A program made the translations under genes and the position numbers. The notes under the pieces were generated by a model. It ran no database searches and was not told the origin of the DNA. It saw nothing but the letters and a program-made list of their open reading frames with translations. Positions 18,700 through 27,920 of a stretch of 64,000 nucleotides of DNA are shown piece after piece. Numbering within the stretch: the stretch's first letter is position 1; each line of letters begins with the position of its first letter. The stretch is from an uncultured Gemmatimonadales bacterium. Its GTDB lineage: Bacteria > Gemmatimonadota > Gemmatimonadetes > Longimicrobiales > Gaopeijiaceae. The DNA lies in contig CALFPJ010000004.1 of the NCBI GenBank assembly GCA_937919655.1, positions 1-64,000 of the forward strand, written 5' to 3'.

Positions 18700-19860
18700 A
18701 TGGCCCTCCGAAAGGCGGGCAAGCCTGATCCTGGCATGTGGCTGCCCTTGTTGGCAGACTATGAGTTGACTTCCCTCTCCAATGACGTCCTTCTTGAGGG
18801 GACGTTGCGGGAGGGTCTCACCGCGTCATCTCCGGAGGTCCTTGTTGCTTTGGAGGAGTGGCCTGCGACGGCCTACCTCCGTCATGAGGATGAGCAAACC
18901 AACGTGGCCCTGGTCTACCACGCGACAGATGAGCGTGGTCGCGGCCCCTGGATTCATATCGCCCTTTTTGCCGCGACCATGGTCACGACCATGGCTTCCG
19001 GGGCGCTCATGGTGGGTCTGGATCCGTTCGATACGGAGGTGCTCAGGCTTGGAGAGATGGCCATCCCTTATCCGTCCGGGCTCAACCTGCGCGCACTCTT
19101 TGTCGGGATACCCTTCGCCTTTCCCTTCCTAGGCGTTCTCCTGGCCCACGAAATGGGCCACTATTTCGCCGCCCGCAAACACCGCGTGCGCGCGACGTTG
19201 CCCTACTTCATCCCGTTTCCGCCCTATTTCTCGATTATCGGGACAGTGGGGGCGTTCATTCGCCTGAAGGGGCCGACCATTCGCCGGTCCGTTTTGTTCG
19301 ACGTGGGCGCCGCAGGCCCGCTCGCAAGTTTCGCTGTTTCATTGCCCCTGCTGGCGTATGGGCTCCGGTTGTCGGAGGTCGTTCCTGGCCGCGCGACGCT
19401 CGCAACTCCGTTCGTGATTCAGTTCGCCGGGCAGCCTGTGTGGCTCGGAAACGGGGCAGTCACACATGTGATGGCCACGGTCTTCGCGCCAACGGGGTTT
19501 GGCGACGCGCCGATCCTACTCCATCCCTTGGCGCTCGTGGGTTGGCTAGGGCTCTTTGTTACGGCGTTGAATCTGCTTCCACTCGGCCAGCTGGATGGGG
19601 GGCACATATTGTACGCTCTGGCCCCGAAGCATCAGGGCCGCGCGGCCAAAGTGTTCATGGCGGCGCTATTGCCGTTGGGCTTCTTGTGGTGGGGTTGGTG
19701 GGCGTGGGCGCTTCTTGTTGCCGTCCTGCACCGCGGAAGCGTGAGTCACCCCACCGTCGTTCAGCCAGAGAAGAGCATTGGGACGCTGCGAATTCGGGTT
19801 GGGTTGGCGCTGATTGTGATTTTTTTCCTCACGTTTGTGCCGGTGCCGTTAGACCTTTAG
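18700..19860 (+). CDS. Site-2 protease family (M50) membrane metalloprotease
   Basis: 386 residues with six to eight hydrophobic segments. The zinc motif [12 protein letters not shown] (HExxH) lies near residue 150 and the third ligand motif [12 protein letters not shown] near residue 300, which is the S2P arrangement. The overall form with a soluble N-terminus of about 85 residues resembles the plant EGY/bacterial EGY-like subgroup. It should cleave substrates within or near the inner membrane; the target is unknown. The ATG at 18700 was used; an ATG at codon 13 is possible. It is divergent from rho across 182 bases. Confidence 0.88.
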   Translation: MALRKAGKPDPGMWLPLLADYELTSLSNDVLLEGTLREGLTASSPEVLVALEEWPATAYLRHEDEQTNVALVYHATDERGRGPWIHIALFAATMVTTMASGALMVGLDPFDTEVLRLGEMAIPYPSGLNLRALFVGIPFAFPFLGVLLAHEMGHYFAARKHRVRATLPYFIPFPPYFSIIGTVGAFIRLKGPTIRRSVLFDVGAAGPLASFAVSLPLLAYGLRLSEVVPGRATLATPFVIQFAGQPVWLGNGAVTHVMATVFAPTGFGDAPILLHPLALVGWLGLFVTALNLLPLGQLDGGHILYALAPKHQGRAAKVFMAALLPLGFLWWGWWAWALLVAVLHRGSVSHPTVVQPEKSIGTLRIRVGLALIVIFFLTFVPVPLDL

Positions 19861-20016
19861 TCAGAAAAACGGTCTGGGCTGAGCCGCGAAATTTCCTTTG
19901 TTCAGATGGACTTCGTGGTTGTGCGTTGGTCAAGAAACTTGACTTTTCGCCACTCGCCGGGAAACATTCGTTTACGAAAAATTCTGAGTAACTTTGCTTC
20001 TCCCAGAGGAGTTCCG

Positions 20017-20370
20017 GTGGCGCGTCACAATCGCGAGGGAAGCGGGGCCGACCAACGCGGCTTCGAGTACGCGGTCAACTATCAGCCTGACTGGCTAAAA
20101 CTGGTGAAGGTCACCCGGCAGCTTGAGACTGGCCGGCAGTCCACGAAGACGCTCTTTCGCAATCCCGTGAACAAGCCGGAAGGCGAACCGGGAGACCGCA
20201 TTCGCACCCGAATCACCTCGCATGATCAGGCGCTCGACTTCCAGGTAGGCCTTTCGGATCCGCGAGGAGCGGTGAAGCGCATTCGTATTACCTATACACT
20301 TCCGGGCGACAACGGCTCGCTCGAAGAGGTGGAGTTCACGCTGGAAACCGAGGAAGGCGTGCTCGATTAG
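20017..20370 (+). CDS. Conserved hypothetical protein
   Basis: 117 residues, soluble and charged, starting at the GTG at 20017 with AGAGGAG seven bases upstream; the frame is open to 19906, but the RBS fixes this later start. The sequence begins VARHNREGSGADQRG and contains a beta-rich C-terminal half ending in a run of acidic residues. It has no signal peptide, membrane helix or recognised motif. A hairpin terminator follows at 20412, so it is probably a single-gene unit upstream of the mla operon. Confidence 0.6.
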   Translation: MARHNREGSGADQRGFEYAVNYQPDWLKLVKVTRQLETGRQSTKTLFRNPVNKPEGEPGDRIRTRITSHDQALDFQVGLSDPRGAVKRIRITYTLPGDNGSLEEVEFTLETEEGVLD

Positions 20371-20411
20371 GTAGCACACCTTGCTCAGGTGGCGTTCCTC
20401 ATGCGAGGGTC

Positions 20412-20450
20412 TGGCCTCCCGACTCAAGGTCGGGGGGCCATTGCGATTTT
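20412..20450 (+). terminator. Intrinsic terminator
   Basis: TGGCCTCCCGAC (20412-20423) pairs with GTCGGGGGGCCA (20429-20440) with one T-G pair and a 5-base loop, followed by the T-rich TTGCGATTTT. It lies between the 117-residue gene and mlaE, and probably ends the upstream transcript. Confidence 0.7.
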
Positions 20451-20485
20451 ATGCCCTGCGGCGAGCGCGGTGATACTTTCCGACC

Positions 20486-21265
20486 ATGCTTTCAATACTT
20501 CGGCCGGTTGCAGCGCTGGGGCGGTTCGTGCTCGCGACTGTGGCCTCGGTGGGTAGGGCGGGATATCTCGCGAGAGACGCCGCCCATGCGGTAAAAAAGG
20601 TCTCTTTGTGGGGCCCCCACCTTCTTCCACAGATGATGCGCGTTGGCGTCGAGTCGGTACCGGTGGCGCTCTTCATCGCGACGTTCACGGGTGTTGTGTT
20701 GGCGCTGCAGGCCTCCTACACGTTTACCGGCGCCATGCCGCTGTACTTGGTCGGGACGTTGGTCGGGAAGACGATGCTATTGGAACTCGGGCCGGTGTTA
20801 ACCGGCCTCGCTCTGTCCGGGCGCGTCGGCGCGAATATCGCGGCGGAGATCGGCACCATGCGTGTCACGGAACAGATCGACGCACTGGAGACGCTGGCCT
20901 ACGACCCGGTCGCCTACCTGGTCGTTCCTCGCGTGGTTGCTGGCGCGATCATGTTCCCCATCATCGTGGTCCTCGCCGATGCGTTAGGGATCGCCGCCGG
21001 CTGGGTCACCGCCCAGGCGCTCTTGGATATGTCTTCGTTCGAGTTCGTGAAGGGTCTGCAATTCTTGTTCGATCCGTTCGACCTTCAGTTCTCGATCATT
21101 AAGTCCATCAGTTTTGGCCTGACGGTGACTTCCCTCGGTTGTTTCTTCGGCTTCCACACGACAGGAGGGGCGGCTGGAGTCGGGCGTGCGACCACCCAGA
21201 CCGTCGTCGTCTCGAGCATGGTCATTCTCCTGCTCGACGCGTTTTGGGGCGTGATTCTGCTATGA
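20486..21265 (+). CDS. mlaE: MlaE-family ABC permease
   Basis: 259 residues, the usual MlaE length, with about five membrane segments and the conserved MlaE core (ELGPVLTGLALSGRVGANIAAEIGTM...EQIDALETL). It is the inner-membrane permease of an MCE-type lipid transporter that moves phospholipids between the outer and inner membranes. It is followed by the ATPase with an ATGA overlap and then by the MCE protein, so the three form one translationally coupled operon. Confidence 0.93.
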   Translation: MLSILRPVAALGRFVLATVASVGRAGYLARDAAHAVKKVSLWGPHLLPQMMRVGVESVPVALFIATFTGVVLALQASYTFTGAMPLYLVGTLVGKTMLLELGPVLTGLALSGRVGANIAAEIGTMRVTEQIDALETLAYDPVAYLVVPRVVAGAIMFPIIVVLADALGIAAGWVTAQALLDMSSFEFVKGLQFLFDPFDLQFSIIKSISFGLTVTSLGCFFGFHTTGGAAGVGRATTQTVVVSSMVILLLDAFWGVILL

Positions 21266-22011
21266 GTATCGAGTTGCTCGATATCCATAAGGGATTTGGC
21301 CCCAAAGAGGTGCTCAAGGGCTTCACGCTCTCCATCAGGGACGGTGAAACACTCTCCGTGATTGGCGGATCAGGAACCGGAAAATCGGTGGCGCTCAAGC
21401 ACATCGTGGGTCTTCTACGCCCCGATGCCGGAGAGGTTTGGGTCGACGGCCAGAACGTCAATCAGCTCGAACAAGAGGAGCTGTATCAGCTACGCAGAAA
21501 GGTCGGGTACGTCTTCCAATTCGCTGCCCTCTTTGACTCGATGACGATCGAGGATAACGTGGCGATGGGCCTTCGCCGCGTCCTGGGCCTAACGGAAAGT
21601 ACCATCAAGGAGCGGGTGGCCGATTGTTTGCATCTGGTGGATCTTGATGGCTACGGTGTGCGGTATCCGTCTGAGCTTTCAGGCGGGCAGCGAAAAAGGG
21701 CCGGGTTCGCACGGGCGATCGCGACGGAGCCCAAGTACCTGCTCTACGACGAACCGACCACGGGGCTTGATCCAGTGACCACAACGGTCATTGATCAGCT
21801 CATTGTCAGGATGGCGGAGCAACTTGGGGTGACGGGACTGGTGATTACACACGACATGACGAGCGCCTTTCGAGTTTCCGACCGCGTGGCGATGCTCTAC
21901 GATGGGCAGATCCGATTCGATGGCACGCCGGACGAGTTACGCGCGACCACGGACCCGATCGTGAAGGGGTTTATTGAAGGGAGGCCTGATCTCATGGAGT
22001 CCGCATCGTGA
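21262..22011 (+). CDS. mlaF: MlaF-family ABC ATPase
   Basis: 249 residues. Walker A GGSGTGKSVALKH, the Q-loop region VFQFAALFDSMT, signature LSGGQRKRAGFARAI, Walker B YLLYDEPTTGLDP and the H-loop ITHDM are all intact. It powers the MlaE permease for lipid transport. The start is the ATG at 21262, which overlaps the stop of mlaE (ATGA); the frame is open upstream within mlaE, but that part is not family sequence. GTG of mlaD overlaps its stop. Confidence 0.95.
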   Translation: MSIELLDIHKGFGPKEVLKGFTLSIRDGETLSVIGGSGTGKSVALKHIVGLLRPDAGEVWVDGQNVNQLEQEELYQLRRKVGYVFQFAALFDSMTIEDNVAMGLRRVLGLTESTIKERVADCLHLVDLDGYGVRYPSELSGGQRKRAGFARAIATEPKYLLYDEPTTGLDPVTTTVIDQLIVRMAEQLGVTGLVITHDMTSAFRVSDRVAMLYDGQIRFDGTPDELRATTDPIVKGFIEGRPDLMESAS

Positions 22012-23000
22012 ACCGGGGCAGAGAGCTCCTAGTCGGATTCGTGATCCTCAGTGCCTTGGCCGTCGGAGTCGTCGGCACGTACTACCTCCAAGGGACCAAC
22101 TTTGGACAGCCCCAGGTCGCTCGGGATATTCTCGTTCGGACCGTGGGCCAGCTCAATCGCGGCAACTCGGTAAAGTACCTTGGTGTGAATATCGGACGCA
22201 TCGAGGCGTTCGGCGTGATTGGTACCGCGGTTCGGGTCAGCATGCTACTGGATGAGGACGTTGTGCTCCCGGGCGACGCCGCGGTCATTCTGGGCCCTGA
22301 GTCCATGTTTGGTGACTGGCAGGCTGAGATCGTGAGTATGGCCGAGTATCCCCGCTATGAGTTCTATCAGCTGCCAGTCGATGCTCCTCCTGGTGTCCTA
22401 CCAGGGTATGCGCTCCCCGAGATGTCTCGATTGACGGCTTCTGCTGAACAAATTGCCGACAACCTCGCCCAGCTCAGCGACCGACTCGAACTCGCCTTCA
22501 ACGAGGAGACTGCCACTCAGCTCGCGTCCGCGATCTCGAATTTGGAGGCGATCAGCCTGGAGATCCGCGAGCTGGTCGTGCAACAGGCGGCGGTGGCTAC
22601 GAGCGTCTCGGCCAGCGCGGATGCTGCGCTCAACGAGGTCGAAGAGGCGTCGCGCGTGGCTCGCCGATCGTTCGAGCGGATAGAAGGGATTCTCTCCGAC
22701 TCGCAAATCGACACCATCGTGGCGAATATGCGCGTCGCCTCGGCCGGCATTCAAGCGATCGCCACGGACCTATCTGAAGCGACTGGGGGAATCTCGGGGA
22801 CCGTCGATCGGGCAGATTCAGCCTTCGCCCGGATCGATCGGATCGCGGCTCGTATTGAGGACGGGGAGGGTGCGGTCGGGCGCCTGCTTTCTGATTCGAC
22901 CCTCGCCATCCGGGCCGAAGACGTCCTTGATCAGCTCGCGCTCCTACTCAAGGACGTCCGTGAGAATCCGCGGCGTTATGTTCGCCTTTCCATTTTCTAG
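22008..23000 (+). CDS. mlaD: MCE-domain (MlaD-like) lipid-binding protein
   Basis: 330 residues. One N-terminal membrane helix (about 5-25) is followed by a single MCE domain (RDILVRTVGQLNRGNSVKYLGVNIGRIEA) and a long helical, coiled-coil-like C-terminus from about residue 140 with heptad-rich Ala/Glu/Ile segments. It should sit in the periplasm anchored to the inner membrane and pass lipids to the MlaE/MlaF complex. The extended C-terminal helices are longer than in the compact E. coli MlaD (about 180 residues) and may form a bridge or tunnel; that is inference. It starts at a GTG overlapping the mlaF stop. Confidence 0.88.
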   Translation: MNRGRELLVGFVILSALAVGVVGTYYLQGTNFGQPQVARDILVRTVGQLNRGNSVKYLGVNIGRIEAFGVIGTAVRVSMLLDEDVVLPGDAAVILGPESMFGDWQAEIVSMAEYPRYEFYQLPVDAPPGVLPGYALPEMSRLTASAEQIADNLAQLSDRLELAFNEETATQLASAISNLEAISLEIRELVVQQAAVATSVSASADAALNEVEEASRVARRSFERIEGILSDSQIDTIVANMRVASAGIQAIATDLSEATGGISGTVDRADSAFARIDRIAARIEDGEGAVGRLLSDSTLAIRAEDVLDQLALLLKDVRENPRRYVRLSIF

Positions 23001-23009
23001 AGGCCAGGC

Positions 23010-23480
23010 TTGCCAGTTCCAGTCCCCATTCGGGTCGAGAAGAGTGCGGGAGGTGTCGTCCTGCGTGAGGTGGACGGCCTTCGTCATGCGCTTGTAATCC
23101 GCGATCCCTACCGCAACTGGGGACTACCGAAGGGGCACCTCGAGAACGGTGAGAGTCCGTCCGAAGCCGCCCTGAGGGAAGTCGCTGAAGAGACAGGCCT
23201 GACGGACCTCGTACTCGGGCCGGAGATCGTCACCATCGACTGGTATTTTCGGGCAGAAGACGCTCAGGTCCACAAGTTCACGACTTTTTTCGTGATGTAC
23301 TCGGAGCGCGGCGACCCCGTGCCTGAGGTGGCCGAGGGTATTTCCGAGTGTGTTTGGGTGCCGCTCGATTCGGCCCCCGAGACTATCACCTATGAGAATG
23401 CGCGTGAGGTAGTGCGGGCGGTCCAGGGGATTGCCGGACGAAGCTCTGCCGTGCATGAGGCGGACGCGGCCCGTGAATAA
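23010..23480 (+). CDS. NUDIX hydrolase
   Basis: 156 residues with a complete NUDIX box (GHLENGESPSEAALREVAEE followed by TGL), which binds the divalent metal and cleaves nucleoside diphosphate-linked compounds. The RVEKSAGGVVLRE start and WGLPKGHLE core resemble the diadenosine-polyphosphate/MutT-like group; the exact substrate is unknown. The start is the TTG at 23010, nine bases after mlaD, with GAGG upstream. The next gene starts inside its last codons (GTGAATAA), so translation is likely coupled. Confidence 0.85.
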   Translation: MPVPVPIRVEKSAGGVVLREVDGLRHALVIRDPYRNWGLPKGHLENGESPSEAALREVAEETGLTDLVLGPEIVTIDWYFRAEDAQVHKFTTFFVMYSERGDPVPEVAEGISECVWVPLDSAPETITYENAREVVRAVQGIAGRSSAVHEADAARE

Positions 23481-24729
23481 ACAGCAGGCCCAGCTCTCTC
23501 TTTGGCGCGGCGTCGAAGCCGCGGCCGTCCTCTTGGTCCTCGGTTTCTTCCTCTACGCTACCCGGGGGGTGTTGAACCCCGTGGTCCTTTTTGTGCTGCT
23601 GTGGGCGGTCATGCTCCCGTTTCGCGGCGAGACCGGACATGCCGCCCTACTCACAGTGGCAGGCGTTCTGGCCATGATTTGGCTGCTCTCAACGACTGGG
23701 TCGTTGCTCGCACCTTTTGTGCTCGCCTTGGTACTCGCCTATGTGCTGGATCCTCTCGTTGACGGTTTGGAGAAACGGCGCGTGCCCCGCACGCTTGCGA
23801 TCGCGCTTCTAACGCTCCCGGCGGTGGCCCTGCTCGCGGTACTCTTCTTGTTGATGTTGCCTGCGGCGCTCCAGCAGATGGGCGAGGTGATCGAGTCCGC
23901 GCCCGTCTTTTTTGAGCGCCTGGCGGGATGGCTCGAGAGCGGTCGAGAGAGGCTATTGTCGGTTGACCTTCCGCTTATTGACGAGGATGCCCTGCTCGTC
24001 CGTCTGCGAGAGGTCGACTCGGAGGCTGTGGTGGCCTTCCTCCAGGACCGCCAGGCGGCGCTGTCCACCTGGCTTTGGAGCGGCGTGTTGGGCGTAGGTC
24101 GGGGCCTCGGGTCGATGTTCGGTGTGCTCGGCTATCTGGCCCTTACGCCGGCCCTGACCTTCTACTTGTTGCGAGACTGGAACGGCCTCACTGCCACCGG
24201 AGCGAGCCTTCTCCCTGCATCTAGGCGCGACGCTTTCGTGGCATTCGCTCAGGAGTGCAACGACATGGTGTCGCGCTATTTGCGGGGCCAGGTGGTGGTG
24301 GCGATCTCGCTAGGAGCGATTACTGGGCTCGGCCTTTGGATCGCGGGCTTCCCCTACGCAGGGACGCTCGGGTTGATCGTCGGGGTCTTCTCTGTGGTGC
24401 CTTATCTGGGGCTCATATTGAGCTTGATACCGGCGGTATTCATCGCGCTCGTGAGCGGAAGCGTGGCCACGGCGCTCCTGAAGGTCGCGGTCGTGTACGG
24501 AGCCGCTCAGCTGCTTGAGGGCGCCGTCATCAGCCCCAAGATTGTGGGTGAATCGGTGGGGTTGCATCCGGTGTGGGTCGTCCTAGCGCTGGCCCTTGGG
24601 GGCTTCTTCTTCGGCTTCGTTGGGCTCCTGATCGGGGTGCCGTCTGCCGCGATCACGAAGCTCCTCGTTGTTCGGGGCCTGGTGCGGTATAAGGCGTCCG
24701 ATTTCTACCGCGGCGAAGCTTCAGCTTAG
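23473..24729 (+). CDS. AI-2E family transporter (PF01594-type permease)
   Basis: 418 residues with about eight hydrophobic segments in the pattern of the AI-2E/PerM family: a helix pair at the N-terminus, the LAPFVLALVLAYVLDPLVD stretch, a soluble insert around 120-200, and the C-terminal helix bundle ending with FFGFVGLLIGVPSAA. Members export varied small molecules or act as sodium/proton antiporters, so the substrate is not assigned. The GTG at 23473 overlaps the end of the NUDIX gene. Confidence 0.87.
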   Translation: MNKQQAQLSLWRGVEAAAVLLVLGFFLYATRGVLNPVVLFVLLWAVMLPFRGETGHAALLTVAGVLAMIWLLSTTGSLLAPFVLALVLAYVLDPLVDGLEKRRVPRTLAIALLTLPAVALLAVLFLLMLPAALQQMGEVIESAPVFFERLAGWLESGRERLLSVDLPLIDEDALLVRLREVDSEAVVAFLQDRQAALSTWLWSGVLGVGRGLGSMFGVLGYLALTPALTFYLLRDWNGLTATGASLLPASRRDAFVAFAQECNDMVSRYLRGQVVVAISLGAITGLGLWIAGFPYAGTLGLIVGVFSVVPYLGLILSLIPAVFIALVSGSVATALLKVAVVYGAAQLLEGAVISPKIVGESVGLHPVWVVLALALGGFFFGFVGLLIGVPSAAITKLLVVRGLVRYKASDFYRGEASA

Positions 24730-24780
24730 AGACTGCCGGGACGTTGGTCCCACCTACTCGTCGGGTTACACTTGAGCCTT

Positions 24781-25785
24781 ATGGCTAACGAACTCCGAGA
24801 TATCACGATCATAGGCGGAGGTCCGACGGGCCTTTTCGCCGCCTTCTTTGCAGGTATGCGCGGCATGTCCTGCCGAATCGTCGACTCACTTCCCGAGCTC
24901 GGCGGGCAACTCACCGCACTTTACCCCGAAAAGTACATCCATGACGTTGGGGGTTTTCCGAAGGTCTTGGCCAAGGACCTGGTGAGGGATCTCACTGAGC
25001 AGGCGCTCCAGTTCGGTCCAGATGTGATACTGGAGGAGCAGGTCCATGAGGTCGAATGGACGGGCAGCCACTTCGAGATGCGTTGTACGCATGACACGTA
25101 CCTCTCGAAGGCGATTGTGATCGCGGGCGGCAAGGGGGCCTTCGAACCCATGCCGCTTAAGTGCGTTGGGTATGAAGATTTCATGCACAAAGGCATCGTT
25201 TACGCCGTGAAAGACCCTGAGGCGTTTCGACATAAGCATGTGATCGTCGTTGGCGGTGGAGACTCTGCGCTCGACTTCGTCTTGATGCTGAAGGACATCG
25301 CCGCGTCAATCAAGCTTGTGCACCGCAGAGACGGGTGGCGAGCCCATGAAGCGACGGTGACGCAGATGGAGGTGGCTGCGGAGGCGGGTGAGATTGATCT
25401 CAGGACTTTCCATGAGGTTCGTGAAGTCCATGGTGGGGACCGAGTGGCACGTGTCACCCTGTTCGATAATCGCACCGACGAAGACACGACGTTCGAGTGC
25501 GACATAGTCATCTCCTGCTTGGGCTTCAAGCCCGACCTGGGGCCGATCAAGGCTTGGGGCATCGAGGTCGACAAGAATCGCATCCCGGTAGATCAACTGA
25601 TGGCCACCAACGTCCCGGGGATCTTTGCTGCCGGAGATATCGTGGACTATCTGGGGAAGTTGGACCTGATCGCAACGGGCTTCTCGGAGGCGGCGATCGC
25701 GGTCAATAACGCCGTACATTTCGTCGACCCGAGCGCGCGTGTGAACCCCGGACATTCGACGAACATGAAGATTTTTAAGGACTGA
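24781..25785 (+). CDS. Ferredoxin-NADP reductase, thioredoxin reductase-like
   Basis: 334 residues with an FAD Rossmann motif at the N-terminus (IIGGGPTGLFAAF), an NADP Rossmann motif in the middle (VIVVGGGDSALDF) and the C-terminal AGDIVDY FAD motif. The CxxC redox pair of thioredoxin reductase is absent, which together with the C-terminal tail identifies the YumC-type ferredoxin/flavodoxin-NADP+ reductases. It should move electrons between NADPH and ferredoxin in the cytoplasm. The ATG at 24781 was chosen over the TTG at 24772. It is followed by trxB, giving two related flavoenzymes in a row. Confidence 0.9.
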   Translation: MANELRDITIIGGGPTGLFAAFFAGMRGMSCRIVDSLPELGGQLTALYPEKYIHDVGGFPKVLAKDLVRDLTEQALQFGPDVILEEQVHEVEWTGSHFEMRCTHDTYLSKAIVIAGGKGAFEPMPLKCVGYEDFMHKGIVYAVKDPEAFRHKHVIVVGGGDSALDFVLMLKDIAASIKLVHRRDGWRAHEATVTQMEVAAEAGEIDLRTFHEVREVHGGDRVARVTLFDNRTDEDTTFECDIVISCLGFKPDLGPIKAWGIEVDKNRIPVDQLMATNVPGIFAAGDIVDYLGKLDLIATGFSEAAIAVNNAVHFVDPSARVNPGHSTNMKIFKD

Positions 25786-25845
25786 TGTCCTGCTACAAGG
25801 CACTAGCTGCCTACTCGAAGGGAACCCTCACGGATTCCCATGGTG

Positions 25846-25866
25846 GGGAGGGCGGATTGCCCTCCC
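25846..25866. other. Perfect hairpin between the two flavoprotein genes
   Basis: GGGAGGGC (25846-25853) pairs perfectly with GCCCTCCC (25859-25866) around GGATT. No T-tract follows, so it may be an attenuator or mRNA-stability hairpin in front of trxB rather than a full terminator. Confidence 0.5.
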
Positions 25867-25891
25867 GTAGACAACGACAGGAAACGCAGAA

Positions 25892-26905
25892 ATGACCGAA
25901 GTACGAGAGCGAGAGACCGTCGTCATTATCGGATCAGGTCCGGCGGGATGGACGGCGGCGATCTATGCGGCGCGGGCCCAGATGGAGCCTTTCGTGTTCG
26001 AAGGAGCGGGGAGTCGCACCATGATCCCCGGGGGGCAGTTGATGTTCACGACGGAGGTCGAGAACTACCCAGGCTTCAAGGACGGCGTCATGGGGCAAGA
26101 CCTCATGATGGAAATGCGTGAGCAGGCGATGCGATTTGGGACGCGTGCGATCTGGGAAGACATCGTCGAAGTTGATGTCGATCAATACCCTTTTCGTTTG
26201 GTCTCGAGTACCGGAAAGGTGGTCTTTGCTGACTCCGTCATCATCGCCACCGGCGCAAACGCCCGTTGGATGGGCCTGCCAAACGAGGAGAAGCTTGCTC
26301 AGTCCGGCGGCGGCGTAAGCGCGTGCGCGGTATGTGACGGCGCATTACCTGCTTTTCGGAACCAGGTCCTTGCCGTGATCGGCGGCGGCGACTCAGCTAT
26401 GGAAGACGCCCTCTACCTGACGAAGTTCGCCAAGGAGGTCGTCGTGGTGCATCGGCGCGACGAATTTCGTGCCTCCAAGATCATGGCAGACCGAGTGCTC
26501 GCCGAGCCCAAGATTCGTGTCGAATGGAACAAGGTCGTGATCGATGTGGTGGGCGAAGAGACCGTGACAGCTCTCAAGCTCGAGGACACCGTCACGGGTG
26601 ACGCGAGTGAGGTCCAGATTGGCGGGCTATTTGTGGCGATCGGCCATACGCCGAACACGGGTTTTTTGGGTGGCATCGTGAAGCTCAAGGACAATGGTTA
26701 CATCCAAATGCCGATCGCCTGGCGCACGCAGACATCGGTGCCCGGCGTGTTCGCAGCCGGCGACGTCATGGATGATTTCTACCGACAGGCGGTGTCCGCC
26801 GCAGGGACCGGCTGTATGGCTGCCCTAGAGGCCGAGCGATGGCTCGCCCACGGGGGCCCTGACGCCGTGGCCCATGTCGAGGATGAGGTCGCCGCGGTAG
26901 GCTGA
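25892..26905 (+). CDS. trxB: Thioredoxin reductase
   Basis: 337 residues. FAD motif IIGSGPAGWTAAIY, redox-active pair in SACAVCDG, NADPH motif VIGGGDSAMED and the C-terminal AGDVMDD motif are all intact. It reduces thioredoxin with NADPH and supplies reducing power to ribonucleotide reductase, peroxidases and possibly the AhpD-like enzyme near 6 kb. The start ATG has AGGAA upstream at good spacing. The gene is intact, although it is followed directly by a stretch of four broken genes. Confidence 0.95.
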   Translation: MTEVRERETVVIIGSGPAGWTAAIYAARAQMEPFVFEGAGSRTMIPGGQLMFTTEVENYPGFKDGVMGQDLMMEMREQAMRFGTRAIWEDIVEVDVDQYPFRLVSSTGKVVFADSVIIATGANARWMGLPNEEKLAQSGGGVSACAVCDGALPAFRNQVLAVIGGGDSAMEDALYLTKFAKEVVVVHRRDEFRASKIMADRVLAEPKIRVEWNKVVIDVVGEETVTALKLEDTVTGDASEVQIGGLFVAIGHTPNTGFLGGIVKLKDNGYIQMPIAWRTQTSVPGVFAAGDVMDDFYRQAVSAAGTGCMAALEAERWLAHGGPDAVAHVEDEVAAVG

Positions 26906-26943
26906 CCCATGGCGGAAAAGGAACTTCGTTCGTCGACCTGACG

Positions 26944-27616
26944 GTGTCTGCCTCAGCCCATGGCGTGGCGGGACGGACGCCCACCGTCAGCGTCATCATG
27001 GTCTGTTATGACGGCGCCGCGCTCCTGTCCCAGACTTTGGCGATCCTGACAGCGCAGACGCTGCAGGACTGGGAACTCGTGTTCTGGGACAACGGGTCGA
27101 CGGATGGCAGTGCGGACATCGCTAGGGGTCTAGGCGCACGAGTGCGGATCTTCGGGGGTCCGGAGCGACTGACCTTGGGGGCGGCACGCGGCGAGGCCGT
27201 AGCGCTAGCCCGGGCCGACCTGTTCGCCTTCCTGCGATCATGATGACCTTTGGCGCGAGGACGAGCTCGAACGCCAGGTAGCCCTCATGTCCCGGGGTGC
27301 GGCCGGCCTATGCTATTCCGACTGCCACATCATGGGCGAAGGCGGCCGCCGGATTGGCCTCTACGCAGATCGCGTGCCGCCATGCGTGGGAGACGTCCGA
27401 CTCCATCTCCTTGAAGAGAACTTCATTCCGACCGTGACGGTGATGCTCTCAAGCGCGGCCTATGTCGCGGCCGGGCCCTTCGACACTTCCTTGAACGTGC
27501 CGGCGGACTACGAACAATGGTTACGGGTGGCGTCGCACGCCGAGGTGGCTTTCGACCCTGAACCGTTGGCTTCATACCGACTGAGGCGCGGAGGCATGAC
27601 GGACGATCTCGACTAG
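26944..27616 (+). pseudogene. Family 2 glycosyltransferase, frameshifted and 3' truncated
   Basis: The first frame from the GTG at 26944 gives the GT-A start PTVSVIMVCYDGAALL and the DNGSTDGSADIA nucleotide-sugar motif. At FAFL it runs into TGA, but removing one base near 27235 restores FAFLDHDDLWREDELERQ, the expected LDxDD-type metal motif, which then continues in the second frame through YEQWLRVAS and YRLRRGGMTDDLD to 27616. The protein ends early for the family (about 225 residues). The following HprK-like fragment lacks its 5' part, which suggests a deletion joined the two genes. Confidence 0.78.
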
Positions 27617-27626
27617 GCCTACACGC

Positions 27627-27914
27627 GTGGTCGCGATAGACCCTTCTGCATACGGGGCGGAGGTCGGCACCCGTGGGATTCCAGTCGGAGTTGTGGCTGT
27701 GACGCAGTACAAGCCAGGGGTCCGATTTAGGCCCCGACGCCTGCACGGTGGCAAAGCGATCCTGGAACTCTTGCGGGACACAGTGCCTGCCCGCCGCGCA
27801 CCCCGAAGGTCACTCAAGACTTTGGAGCGGCTCGTGAGCAGGACGACAGTACTCAAGGACGCTCGCGGTGAGGCTGACGCAACGGCGGATATGTTGCTGC
27901 GGCGGATGGAGTAA
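27627..27914 (+). pseudogene. C-terminal remnant of an HPr kinase-like (PEPCK-fold) protein
   Basis: 95 residues starting at a GTG immediately after the glycosyltransferase. The pattern GIPVGVVAVTQYKPG...FRPRRLHGGKAILELL and the helical end TVPARRAPRRSLKTLERLV look like the C-terminal third of the HprK-like serine kinases found next to nucleotidyltransferases in lasso-peptide and polysaccharide clusters. The Walker A part is absent, so it cannot be functional by itself. The identification rests on pattern memory and gene context, since the next gene is the usual nucleotidyltransferase partner. Confidence 0.5.
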
Positions 27915-27920
27915 CCCTTC

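Noticed and set aside
25846-25866. Hairpin before trxB as an intrinsic terminator
   Set aside because: There is no T-tract on either strand, so I list it only as a hairpin.
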